Part shown: piece by piece, positions 52,201 through 63,362 of the stretch
How the letters are laid out: every line of letters begins with the position of its first letter
Position numbering within the stretch: position 1 is the first letter of the stretch
Assembly (NCBI RefSeq): GCF_901933205.1
Contig: NC_044572.1
Location: forward strand, 31,940,001-32,004,000
DNA length: 64,000 bases
Reading direction: 5' to 3'
From: Camarhynchus parvulus
Taxonomy: Eukaryota > Chordata > Aves > Passeriformes > Thraupidae
Notes under the pieces: generated by a model
Databases searched by the model: none
What the model saw: the letters and a program-made list of their open reading frames with translations, nothing else
What the model was told of the DNA's origin: nothing
Program-made: the position numbers and the translations under genes

Positions 52201-54343
52201 CATTACTGCATGGTTGTTTTTCCTCCCCAGCTTGAAGGAGCCATCATTGCCTCTGCCACCTCTACCCACCAGTGAGAGACAATGAGTGAATGGCTTGTGC
52301 CTTCTCTGGACCTTCAGATCTTGGAAAGCTCAGCGTGGCCTTGAGCAACAGTGGCAGACACTTCTCTGTCCATGCCTCCACCATTTGCTAGACAGTACAT
52401 TTCATGTTCCTGCCTTTGGGTTTATGCCTTCCCACCTGGCAGACTTAACCTCAATGCCCTGGAAAGTTTGTGTTGCATCATGCCTGCAGACCCCGGGCCA
52501 GGGAAAATTCATGGGGGGAAGCAGAAGATTTTCCAGAGGAAAACCCCTACAAGCAGATTTTTGGGAAGCAAGCCAGGTTCAGATTTACATTTGTGGTCCT
52601 AAGTCAAAAGACAAGGGAAACTCCAAGTGCTGTAAGAGCAGCATTTGCAGGGTGAGCACACTACACCTCATCCTGTACGTGGGAAAGGGCTTAACTGCAC
52701 GAAAACTTGTCTTCCTTTTTCCCCTGGCAAAACTCTATTGCCTACAGTTAGAAAACTCTCTTCTCCTACAGCTCTAGACCATCTGGCTGTGTTGGTATTA
52801 CTGGGATCAAGGACTTCCAGCCATGGAATCCAACACTGCAGGCAGCTCTAGGAGGAGAGTTTTCCCCAGGAGAGGAGATACGTCTCTACTCAGCCTCAGA
52901 GTTGTGAACAAGATGGGCTGGCAATGCCACAAATTATTGATTCAGAGTGGGCCAAGGTTCTTGGGAAGCTGAAAAAACTCCTCTCTCTGTATACATGAGG
53001 AGCCTGACACCAGAAATGCAAAAAGAATTTGGCCTGCTTAGAGAAGATGGCATTTGTCTCTCACTCCTTTGATACCACTCTTCCCAAGTTTTAGGCTAAC
53101 CACAAAAATCTGTGCTTTTTTGCAAAGCTTCTTTTCTTGTATTGGAATGAATTCTCACCAACACACCTTGAAATCTCCTAGAAATATAAATTTCTGGCAA
53201 GAATAAAAATCAAGCCACACAGCCTGAATACAGTCCAGTCAGCATTAAGGAAAAGAATTACTAATTAGGTGAAACAGAAGTACCTCAGCCTGGCAGTGCA
53301 GAGAGCCACAACTAATGAAGCACCAATGCTGCATCTCAGGTGATCAATCTCTGTAACTTTTCAAACTCTTTGTTCTACATTTAAATATTTTAATATTAAT
53401 TTATTCTAATGCCATCTCAAATGAATAATGAGTTATATCAGAACTGTGGTTTATAAAAAAAACCTCCAACAATAAAAAAAAATCAGCTCCTTGTAGATCA
53501 GTCTGTCCTGGTTATTAAAACCCAGAACACCTATTTTAAGCAGGAAATCTGCCTATAATGGACTCCCAAGAGGGTATTCAGCCAGCTAAAAGAATTTTAT
53601 GTTTACCTTGAAAGCAGCCATCAGTATAGGCTTAATGAAGTCTAAAAACACCCCTAAAATTGTGGTTATAGGCTCAATAACTTCTATATCTAAAATAAAT
53701 TCAGTCACAAATGCTCTACTAAGAGCAAGAATGCAATAAATAACAATTAACATGCAGGCAAAGTGCAGCTAAGGTATAGATGGGATAGGATATTCCTGCA
53801 GGTCCCTGTACAATTTTTTTCTTACTGCAGCAGTTCTTCCAAATTCTGTCCTTCCAAAATAGAACAAGTCTTTCCCAGAGTTTCCACAGCAGTCAGTTCC
53901 AAAGATGAAAAAAAAAATAAATAAAGCAAACAAATCCTGAACTGTTTTTTTGCACTTTCTGAGGCAGTCAGAAAATGCCAACCAGGTCATATTTGACCCC
54001 TGAATGGTCGAAATGATGAATTTGTATTAGTTAATCAGAGCATAAGGAAAAATATAGTACTTTTCTTTTTCAGTTCTTATCTTTTAAACTTGTAAAAAAC
54101 TAATCCCATATTTAAGCAATTTCCCCTTCTACATAAGAGGGGGGAAATAAAACCCATCTGTGTGCCTGCTTGAAATCATCTCTCAACTCCACCCACCAGT
54201 TTAAGAAAATTATTAACTCTCCTTTCAAAGTCTTCATCTTTGCCAATGTCAGCAATGTCTGCAGTCTTCACAGCAATATTTGCTTGCTCTTTATTCAGCA
54301 TTTTATATGTTACAATTTTTTTTTCTATTTGTCTTCCCAACAG
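49267..54343. other. non-coding stretch with a CpG-bearing block
   Basis: No gene is called. At about 49980-50170 there are about seven CpGs in 190 bases in an otherwise CpG-poor region (CACTCGAGTGGGAG, CTCCGATGAGG, AGCGGCTCAGCACGAAC). A 43-codon frame starting at ATG 49987 and about 25 open codons on the minus strand overlap there. Neither has good initiation or splice context. The 163-codon frame at 52286-52777 has no domain. Confidence 0.35.
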
Positions 54344-54389
54344 CAAATAATGAGAAACAATTTTAAGGAGAAGGAGGGAGTGAGAGGAG
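54344..54389 (+). other. weak candidate 46-bp internal exon
   Basis: A strong pyrimidine tract (TTTTTTCTATTTGTCTTCCCAACAG) ends at 54343 and GAG|GTAAGAT follows at 54389/54390. One frame is open and reads QIMRNNFKEKEGVRG; the other two have stops. This is the best acceptor-donor pair I noticed on the plus strand of the right half. No neighbours and no family are recognised, so it may be chance or a non-coding RNA exon. Confidence 0.15.
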
Positions 54390-57386
54390 GTAAGATGTTC
54401 AGAAAAGGGGAAATCCACCTGAATTTGCTTGTCCTGTGAGGTAGCAAGCTCTGTGGGCTGGCTCCTTGTACAAGAACTTAAGGAACATGCATTTAGATGT
54501 TTCTTAAAATGTCAATTCAGTGCATCAAGTTCCCACTAATTCTTTTTTTTTTTTAAGTTTATGAGTTCCAATCATCCTGGCATAAATATTTCCAGCCCTG
54601 TGGCCAGACTGTTGATGCTGAGTCTACTAATTTCATCCATGAATCCGTGACAGCTCCTTCCAACAAGTGTGGCATTTGGCAGAAAGAAGGAAATGCAGTC
54701 CAGGAAATCATCTTCATTTATGAACTGCTGCCTCCTTAAGGGAAGAGTTGTTTCTGTTTTCTCCTTCCATCGTGGCTGGGATGGAAGCCTGCACGTGGTC
54801 CTGCTATACCAGCCTGCTTGCATGTCTGCAGTATTACATAAATCCCAAATTTTGGATGAGGCCACGGGAAATGCTGGATTGCCTTGTGGCTGTTGCTGCT
54901 GACTATAGTGTGAGGCTGCCAGGTTTCAACACAGCAACTGCTCAGCTTCTCTAACACCAAAATAGAGGCAGGTTTCAAACATGAGTAATTCAGCCAAAGC
55001 ACCATTCATGCATTACTGTTCTGGAAAGTGAGGTGAGGGACTCCAGGAAATTAAACCAAGGTGCAAAGGATTGAAGTCCGTCCCACCTTTCCTGGATGCA
55101 GCTGAAGCAGCAACACCCCTAAGAAATCAGTGTTCAGTAGTGCAACCAGAACTACCCAATAGAACAGAATATCACAAAATACCAGGACATAGATGGCTGG
55201 GGTCTTACTAGTGCAACTTGGCTTCTGCAAGGATCAAAGCATTGTGAAATGGATCAAAATGAATAATTAATAACCATTGCCTGTACCTCACCAGCATGAA
55301 ATTGCTCATTTAATTCTAATCAAAGTTAAACCTTGGTTTCCTAAAACCAGACTTTTTATTAACTTTACTGCAAAGAACTAATGTTCCAAAGATCCAATGC
55401 TATTTGCAGTTTGGTTTTCATAACATCCTGAAAGGTTTTGTTCTCTTCATTCCTTGCCTCACAGAGATGAATTACACAGCAGTAGCAACCTGCAGGATGC
55501 CCAACCATACTTGTGGCAGTCAGAAATCCAACAGCTGCTGAGCATCTTGGCCTAGCAGTACATCCATCTAAGGCTGCAGGGATGGTGTGTCAGCAGAAGC
55601 TACAGGGGGACATACATGAGAACAGAAAGCAAGATGGGGATGTAGAGCTCAGACATGGATTCCCTTCACAAACCATGTTAGTTTCTACCTGTTCAGGCAC
55701 TGTCTTTCCTTTTCCTTTATGTGCCCTCCTTCTGTAGAGGCAGAATTAACAACTATCACTCACAGCTGGACCCTTCTCACCTCCCTGGCTCTCCCCCAGG
55801 GTTCCTGGCTGTAACACTCTCCACCACCAGCCAAACAAGATCAGATGCAACTCTCCAGAACCCATCAGAGAAATAAAAAGTCAGCCAGAAGAAAGCAAAA
55901 CAAGCCACAAACCAGGAGGTTATTCCAGAAGAAGTCTCTATGGACATGCTTGGATTATTTTAATAGATTTGTTGGCTTAAACAGAGTTCACAGTTTGCCA
56001 GTTCTGAGTTCTGCCTTCCCAGAGGAAGCCCATAGAGACCTTGTTCTCATGTTTTCACTGCTTTTTTCCTTTGATCCAAGGACAGAGGCATCCAGCTGAT
56101 AAGAAAACTTAAATTCTAATAAATCTGTGAACTTAGTATTTCCTAGAATGGTCCTTGAAGTCTCTGTCCTGGGAATATGGCAACTTCTATTATATCACAG
56201 TGACCATCAGCAACACAGCTGACCTAAAAATTAATCTACTCTTTATATTATTATCTCAACATAAAAATGAGTTCTAGCACTAATCCCACATCCTCAGAGC
56301 TTGTAACCTTTAAGAATTAAATTATACGAAAGAATATAGAAAAAATGGAGGAAGCAGAAATATCTGCTTTCCCAGTTGAAACAATCTCCAAGTAATTTGT
56401 TATATGGGGGCAATTCACAACTTAAATAAGAAAAAAATTTAGAAGAATTGAGTACTTTCTTGAAATAGCCCAACATCTAACCTTAAGGGTCTGTTACACT
56501 AAGCAAATTATGACAGTGGCAAACAGGGAGTGAACCTGTTGCCAGGATCTGACCAAGGGCCTCATCCCTACCACAAAGCACTGAGGCAGCCTTTCTGAGG
56601 GCTGCAACATTCCACCTGCATTATCTCCAGCAATCTGACATCCCAGCAGAGGACTGCAGGTGGGAAACTGCACCGACTGTGGGAACTTAGGGCAACAGTA
56701 GTGAAGTTTTAATGACTTGACCAACACTGCTGAAAAGGAGGAGGACTGTCTGTATGTGTTTGCATTCCACCAAAGGCACGCAGTACATTATGTGGCACAT
56801 TAGACTTAAAAGCTCCCAGTGTATGCAATGAATTATGCAGCAGTGTTTATTGTACAATTTTACTAATAAGCCATCCTAGATTTAAATAATAATAATAATT
56901 TTGCATACAAGGCATACAGTAAAAATGAATCATGCATTCCAAGTGCCTGGAGCAAAGCATACCTTCCCTAAGAGGAGGCTCACTGGGAGCACTGGCTGAA
57001 GGCTTCCAGCTATGGAGAAGAATGAGGATAGGGGAACAACATGCCCCTAGCTCCTCCTGCCATTTCAGCCATCCTAGAGCCAGCTTTGCACTGGGAGCTC
57101 AGGACTGTAAATATTACAGGAGAGTTATTATGAGAGTGACTTAGGGGCTGTAGCAGGCAGCTGCTGATCATTCTTTCTCGTACATCTACTGCTAAATGTA
57201 GCCAGAGATGAGCAGAAGCTGACAAAACAAGTGAGCACTGAGACTGTGAAGTGATAATATATTGATTTTGATTCAATTAATTGGGGAATCACTCAAATAT
57301 TCCATCAAACCCATCAGGAAGGAAAACCAGAATTTTGCAGCACTACTCAATGTGCTGTGGGGTCTTAATGACTTCTGTATTAGTAT
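54390..57386. other. non-coding stretch
   Basis: No gene is called. The block at about 55250-55440 is AT-rich and enhancer-like, with an ATCAAAG (TCF/LEF-type) word at 55319-55325 and several ATTA words. It has no repeat signature. Confidence 0.35.
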
Positions 57387-57545
57387 AATGTAACACTATA
57401 ATTTGCTACAATTATGTAATTACAGTAATATTACAAAATATTATAACGCATAAAATTAGTATAATAATGTTGCATAATTATAATTTGCAATCTAATACAT
57501 GAACTGATTTGTATACTATTCAAAACTACATTATAATGTTACATT
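57387..57545. repeat. AT-rich segment bounded by 14-bp inverted repeats
   Basis: AATGTAACACTATA at 57387-57400 is the reverse complement, with one mismatch, of TATAATGTTACATT at 57532-57545. The interior is about 130 bases of TA-rich sequence with repeated ATAATTTGC and the palindrome GTAATATTAC. It could be a miniature inverted-repeat element or simple AT-rich decay. No target-site duplication is certain. Confidence 0.5.
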
Positions 57546-57879
57546 CTGGCTTTTCCCATGCTCCCATTGTAAATTGCCATTTAAAGCATTCACTTAAGTC
57601 CTTATCCACAGCTCCCTTGTGCTTCCCAGCCTACCTTAATTTCTTTTCTATCTTCATCACATAGTTTCTGCCTAATCTGGCTTGCTCCCTGGCTCATATT
57701 CCACCACAATGTTTTTGCCTTGGCACATGCAGTATTCAAATCTGGTCCTGGTAGATTATAACCCATTTTGAATGACTGCAGAATTGTTCAAGAACATAAT
57801 CACAAAGCTCCATTAAAATAAAGCTTCTCCAACACTCGGGGCCAGGCTTTGTCTTTTTCACTAACTAGAAAATAATTAT

Positions 57880-58420
57880 CTTTTGGAACTATTAGTGGAG
57901 CATAGAAACATCCTTTAGTTTGAGTGATACACTGTAAATTAGCATATCTGCATACTGATTGTTGAGCATATCTGGAACCAATGGATCTGCCACAGTCTGT
58001 AGCAGTTGCCTTATAGCTCTATTAATCATGATAGCAATGGAGCCTAGCCCTGGCTCACCCAGGGACCTGCCGCCTCCTCTCCAGCAGCCAATCTTTCAGA
58101 GGGAAAAATCTTTTCTTTTTTTAATATTAATTTAGCGGTAATAATTAAGTGCATTGTTGATTTGTGCTTTGAAAATTTAAGTCCAAATACATCATCTGTA
58201 TTACTAATGAATATATGTTTTATTCCAGTTTTAGTTACCTTTTAAAATACAGTTATTTCATGTTCTCCCCTGAATTTGCATAGGATTATCTATGTAAATA
58301 AGGAAGCAAATCCCAGAGGCAGCCAGAAATTTTGTAAGAACTTTTTTCATTAATAATTGAAGGACTTTACCTTTTTTATGAGAAATTTCACTATTTCTGG
58401 GAAATTATAATTATAATAAA
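57880..58420. promoter_or_regulatory. enhancer-like block with clustered factor motifs (putative)
   Basis: Repeat-free, AT-rich sequence containing an octamer ATTTGCAT at 58274-58281, a GGATTATC word just after it, a forkhead-type TGTAAATAA at 58293-58301 and an ETS-like AGGAAG directly adjacent. TAATTA and CCAATC words lie upstream. Tight motif packing of this kind is common in conserved vertebrate enhancers. Conservation was not tested. Confidence 0.25.
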
Positions 58421-58756
58421 CCCCAAAGTTCTGGACACAAAAAATCAGAAATTGGAATTTCCTGCCACATTAAACTGGATTTGTAGCTTGGGTGGCTCAA
58501 TCTTCTCTGGATTAGAAGCTGTCACCAGAATACCCCTGTCATGAAGCATGATCAAGGGCTTCTCTAGTGCTTGAGCCAAAGAACTGGACAGAAGTTTTAC
58601 CATCCAGCCACAAAAAGAAAAAGCCAGGTACACTTCTAATAGCATTCTCAATGTTTTGGAAGTTTTCCATTTCAATTTTAACACAGAAATATTATTTTAC
58701 ACAGAATTTTTAATTCTGCGCGTCTCAAATGTCTTTCTTTCCCCCACCTACTGCAG

Positions 58757-58870
58757 TGGTGAAGATAAAGCTTCTCCAAGCCGAAGATAGAGCAGGGAGC
58801 TCAGCGCCTCAGAGAACCAAAGGAAGCACCAACTCTGATCATAAATGATTCAGCATTTGACAAACAGGCA
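58757..58870 (+). other. weak candidate terminal exon
   Basis: A clean acceptor tract (TCTTTCTTTCCCCCACCTACTGCAG) ends at 58756. Two frames then stay open into a stop: one reads GEDKASPSRR and stops within 12 codons, the other reads VKIKLLQAEDRAGSSAPQ and stops after about 30. Both look protein-like. CpGs nearby and the CpG cluster 800 bases downstream make the area less ordinary. There is no donor, upstream exon or poly(A) signal close by. The right boundary given is arbitrary. Confidence 0.15.
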
Positions 58871-59532
58871 TAGCTGAAAAGATTAATTTTCAACTTATCT
58901 CTGTTTAATTATTTTATTTTCAATGGCTTTCTCTTGGTCTCAGTTAATACAGTCAACTTGGTATTTTTGTGAAGTAAATGTTTCCAGGTTTTTCCCCTCC
59001 TCCATCAATTATAGCCTATTCACTGGAAGAGAAAGGGACCAAAAAACCCCTTTTTAATTAATCCAGAAGGTATCTTTCATCCCCCATTAACTCCTCTTCC
59101 CTCTATTTATTCATCTAATGTTCTATACAGCTCAGCCTAGATTTTTGTGACTGGATCACATCTTTCAAGGGAAGCCTTTCCACAAGCTGTCTGTGTTTCA
59201 GTTGAGGAGCAGAGCTGCCTTGCCCGCTGTTCCCTTGGGGAAGCACCGTGCTTGGCTCACCACTTTGGACAGCCAGTGCTGATGAGATGCACCGTTCTGC
59301 TTTCTGACCTTAAATACTTTAAAGAAGCCAAATTATTAAACACCACCGAGCATCCACCCCGTGACAAACGAACATCCCTAGGGATACGATTAGCCAAGTA
59401 ATTAATCAAACACTTGGGGCAAAATTTGGTATGTGTATGGTAACACTGTGGTATGGTGTTAGTAGCGATTAGTAGGTAAATGACGCTGGTATTATACATC
59501 AATATTGGTATTATTGATAAATATTTGGTATT
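58871..59532. other. non-coding stretch before the small CpG island
   Basis: AT-rich sequence with no gene or repeat. A TATA-like ATAAATATT lies at about 59517-59525, roughly 10 bases before the CpG cluster, and could serve a plus-strand start. Confidence 0.35.
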
Positions 59533-59735
59533 CCGATTCCCATCTCCCTGCCGCAGCCGGGCTGTGCTCTCCGGTGATTCCCGGTTCCCTTCAGGGCTGG
59601 CGCGGCCCGCGGGCTCCCCCTGCTGCCGCCGCCCCGGCGCTGCCCGGTACCGGCAGCGGTACCGGCCCGGTGCAGGCTACGGAGCCGTAAAAAGCCCTTT
59701 TCGACCCGGCCTCAGCTCGCCCATGCAGCAGCGTG
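59533..59735. promoter_or_regulatory. compact CpG island (about 200 bp)
   Basis: About two dozen CpGs in 200 bases of GC-rich sequence, with abrupt AT-rich flanks on both sides. GC-rich repeats such as GGTACCGGCAGCGGTACCGG occur inside. Such a cluster usually means an unmethylated promoter or other regulatory element. Short frames are open on both strands, none recognised. A donor-like CAAG|GTATTT lies at about 59841 on the plus strand. No repeat family fits. Confidence 0.55.
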
Positions 59736-61189
59736 AACAGTACAGAAGAACACAAAGGTACAGCTTCACGAATGCGGAGACACGATCTATAACTAGAAAA
59801 ACAAGTTTGCAAACTTGGAGCGAGAACTAAACTGACTTCAAGGTATTTAAAATGAAAAAAACAAAACCAAAAACCAAATCTTTTCTAGACTAGAATTCCT
59901 CAAACTGCTAACTGAAAAACAGCTCCTCTGTCAAATGCTGGGGGGCTTTGGCTACAGCAGCATGGAGCAAAAATGCCCAAGTCATGCAACCTTCAAAGCA
60001 CAATTAAACAAACATTCAGAAACCCGCAAAACAAACAAGTCTTTTAATAAACCTCATAGTTTTGACTACAGAAAATGAGAAAATGGGATTTCCTCCCTAC
60101 CACATTGGCCGGTGTCTGAACCTCCCCTCTGAACTGGGAGCTGCCAGAATATACCCGTCACCAAGGACTTTTCTGGGGTTTCAGTCCAGATATGCGTGAT
60201 GCCTTCCAGCCATAAAATTGTTCTAGATTGAGGCATGAGAAATGTACTTCAGGAAACAGCTTCCCAAACAAATTATTGAAAGACTATTCTTCTGACAGCT
60301 GCTGGGGTTTTTGCCTATGGCACCCTGCATCAGGGCTGGGAAAAGACAGGAAAAGGCTGGAACTCCAGGTAGAGTGCCACAGAAAACCAACTCTGGCATG
60401 GCTGCATTTGCCTCCTGCAGAGGCCTGATGGATGAATTGTCTTAGCTTCATGGCCAGGGTTAAAAGAGAGCGCAGGGCCCCATGAGGAGTGGGGCTGGAA
60501 GAGCCCTGTCAGGAGATACATGATGGATTTAACGTAAAACTTGCTCTTCTCCATTTCCCTAAGGGTGCCTTACTGACTACCATTTTAGGGAAGCTGCAAA
60601 TCAGCTTTGGGAATATTTTTCCTGCCATAATTACATGCAGCTGCATTTTTAGCCCCTCCATTAAGTACATATTACCTCCTTAAATCCCCTGGGAGCCTTT
60701 AAAACAGATTCTTATAAGAGCTTTTTTCCCATCCTTTATTTTTTCTTTAATTAGCCATTTTTCACACAAATTGGGCTAATACCAAATGAAAAAATATTTT
60801 CATGGAATTCACCACAGACAATCCAAAGCTTCTTTTCAACATTATTTCTGTGCAACTGGGGCTGTGTTGCCCTTATTCCCAATTTTTTTGTGGGCCCACA
60901 TTTGGCCTGATGTAACTATGTGGTATTACCACCTCGACTTTACTGACGCCTGAGACGCTGCCCAGCTGTCCTTGATAACAGCACTGTGTGGCCCTGAGAG
61001 TCTGCACCGTGCCCATGAACTGCTACAAAGCAAAGGTGTGAAATCAGCCATTTTCCCAGCCCCCTTCCCTAAACACAGTGAAGTATGCTTTTGTGTGCTG
61101 CTGTCACTTCCAAACCATGAAAGGGCTTGGGTTTTCTGGAGCCAGTAGTTTTCTCTGATGCCAAAATACTTCTTGTTGAAAAGATGCAG
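59736..61189. other. non-coding stretch
   Basis: No gene is called. The block 60540-60810 is AT-rich, repeat-free and enhancer-like (CATAATTACATGCAGCTGCA, TTTAATTAGCC). No other structure was seen. Confidence 0.35.
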
Positions 61190-61266
61190 TGGTGTGTGTG
61201 TATATATGTAAACATATATATATATATATATATAAAACATATATGTGTCTATATATATATATATGT
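61190..61266. repeat. (TG)n/(TA)n simple repeat
   Basis: A short GTGTGTGTG run followed by two (TA)n blocks separated by TAAAACATATATGTGTC, self-complementary and able to form a hairpin. The open frames through it (Tyr/Ile-rich) are repeat translations. Confidence 0.95.
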
Positions 61267-62254
61267 TCCAGTACAATATGGGTTGTTTGTGGGCAGTTTT
61301 TCATAAAACAAGGACCACGTCATGCTCAGTGTGTTCAGAACTGAGAGATCTCTACTGCAACAGGAGGTGGGCAGGAGACCAATGTCATCTCATACCATTC
61401 TAAAAATTAAGGACACTCCCATAAAGACTTATATTAAATCTTGACTATGGATTAGGATTTGTATAAAGCTGCCCTAAGGATCAGCAAGCCAGTTGCCTCA
61501 CAAGTGAGCAAATTTTAACAAACTTTTGAGCAAGCCCTTCCTAAGACTACCCTGTCAGCAACAGTTCAAAGGCAGGGCCAGCAGCTGGGGCTGTAACACC
61601 AAAGGGGGAGCCACAGCAGCTCTGGGCCTGGGAGAAGAGGGTGAGAATCCCTTGTACAGCCCCAGCAGGGACTCGGCATGCACTGGAGCCACTGCACAGC
61701 TGCATCCTGACCATCCTGGCTGGCCACCACTAAATGCAGCAGGGACCTGTGCAACATTGCTAAAGCTCCTGCCACCCTCAGCTGTATTCCAGAGAGGTAT
61801 CCCAGCCCACAGTGTGTGATGGGAACTGGATCCATGGTTAGCAGATACTTGGCTTAGTGTTAGACAATGAGAGGGGACTGAAACTACTGAAAACCTACAA
61901 TAATCCCAGTGCATAACAACATACTTTGCAGCTCTGCTTGCAGACCAAAAGAATCAGAACTGGACAAGACTAGCATTTTTAATTATGCAACAATACATTC
62001 TATGTTTTTGCTCTCATATTTCTGTCTACCTCTAGTTCCTTTACCACCACAGAATATCTTTTTTTGGTTATCTCAGTTGTTCCAATTTCTGCTCAGAAAA
62101 GGACATTAACTTTACAGAAAAGCCTAGAAACAAACTTGGTTTACACTGAACTGACTCAAAATCTCCCAATTAACCTTAAAGAGAGTTGAGGAGAGCTCTG
62201 AAGTAAAGCCTATTCTGATATCTGGGAACCGAACATGGGAGAAGCAGGCTGTGA
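61267..62254. other. non-coding stretch, no gene seen
   Basis: Overlapping frames on both strands around 61.5-61.9 kb reflect moderately GC-rich sequence without domains. No repeat is recognised with confidence up to the CR1 fragment. Confidence 0.4.
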
Positions 62255-63362
62255 AAGAGTCAGACAGCTCCTGACTAAGCTCAAATAAAAAAGGAAAGCA
62301 CATAGAAAGTAGAAGCAGACACAGGCTGCCCAGGACAAATATAGAAACTTGGCTTGCATTCACAAGAGTGAAGCTATGAAGGCCAAAGCTCAACAAGGTT
62401 AGAATGTGTAACAGGTTACATTGGTCAGCAAGAGAGGTTTCTGTAAGCACACTGGCAGCAGCAAGGAACCTAAGGAAGACACAGCCCTGCTCTGTAGGGG
62501 CCAAGAAACCTAGTGACAAGTACAGAGTAGGCTGGAGTACCCAATACTTTTCTTTCTGGCCTTAGATTACATCAAAGAAGGCTGCCAGCTGGTCTCCCCT
62601 TTCCCTGATCCCACCAAGCTATTCTGTGGGAACATGTCAGCAGGGACCAAGGGAAGGGCTCCCCACTGGAGAGGGTGAGACATAGGTAAAAACAGCACAA
62701 ACAGTGAACTTACCATTAAGGCATGGCCCCACAGCCCCTGAGCAGGAAGAGCAACAGGTTCCATCCCATGAATCAGGCAAAAGCAAGGTAACAACCCAGA
62801 TCCAAGATCAAGCCAGGAAATCCAAGAAACGACTCATGACAAAACAGGGCTGGAAAAACATCCTACAGTTGCACCATAGCTCAGGAAAGGGCTACTGCTC
62901 TTGGGTCTGCACTTAAATATCCTGGTCCCATGGTCACTAGTGTGTGGGTGAAGGCCCCATGTGAGAGTGGTCAAAGCAATTGAAGCCCATTAGTGCACTC
63001 AGGGCCCTGTTAGAAAGTTGTTTTCACAGGTGAGGACTGGAGCATTGGAGCCAATTGGATAGATACAATTTCACAGGACCAGATAGGATGCCCCTAAAAG
63101 TCATGAGGTTTTGACTGTATGACCCCTCTCTATCATCTTTGAAAGGTCAATGATACTGAGGGAGATGCCTGATCAGAAAACAACACATCACAGCTATCTC
63201 CATCCCAGGGAAATGCAGGCCAAACAGCTTTGTCTTGGGTCCAGAGAAAGTTATGGAGAGAATCCTCCTGGCAATCATTCCAGCCACAAGGCAGTCACAA
63301 AGATGACTGGAAGCAGCCAGCATAGATTGTTCAAAGGCAAACCATGTCAAAAACCTTTATAA
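62255..63362 (+). mobile_element. CR1 LINE internal ORF2 fragment
   Basis: Plus-strand blocks match CR1 ORF2 in order: CTCCTGACTAAGCTCAAATA and AAAAGGAAAGCACATAGAAA (62267-62310), then AGAAGCAGACACAGGCTGCC, AATATAGAAAC and GAAGGCCAAAGCTCAACAAG (linker between endonuclease and reverse transcriptase). The early reverse-transcriptase region follows, with ACTGGA-type blocks, CTATCTCCATCCCAGGGAAA, GGTCCAGAGAAAGTTATGGA and CAGCCAGCATAGATTGTTCA (about 63070-63320). Many stops and indels show it is dead. Unlike most copies it lacks the 3' end, so it was cut by a later deletion or rearrangement. The 131-codon minus frame at 62124-62519 is its antisense shadow. Confidence 0.82.

Noticed and set aside
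52286..52777. 163-codon plus-strand frame
   Set aside because: No domain or splice support. Three overlapping phases are open in parts.
60926..61304. Tyr/Ile-rich minus-strand frames
   Set aside because: They are translations of the (TA)n/(TG)n repeat.
62124..62519. 131-codon minus-strand frame
   Set aside because: It lies largely antisense to the CR1 ORF2 fragment.
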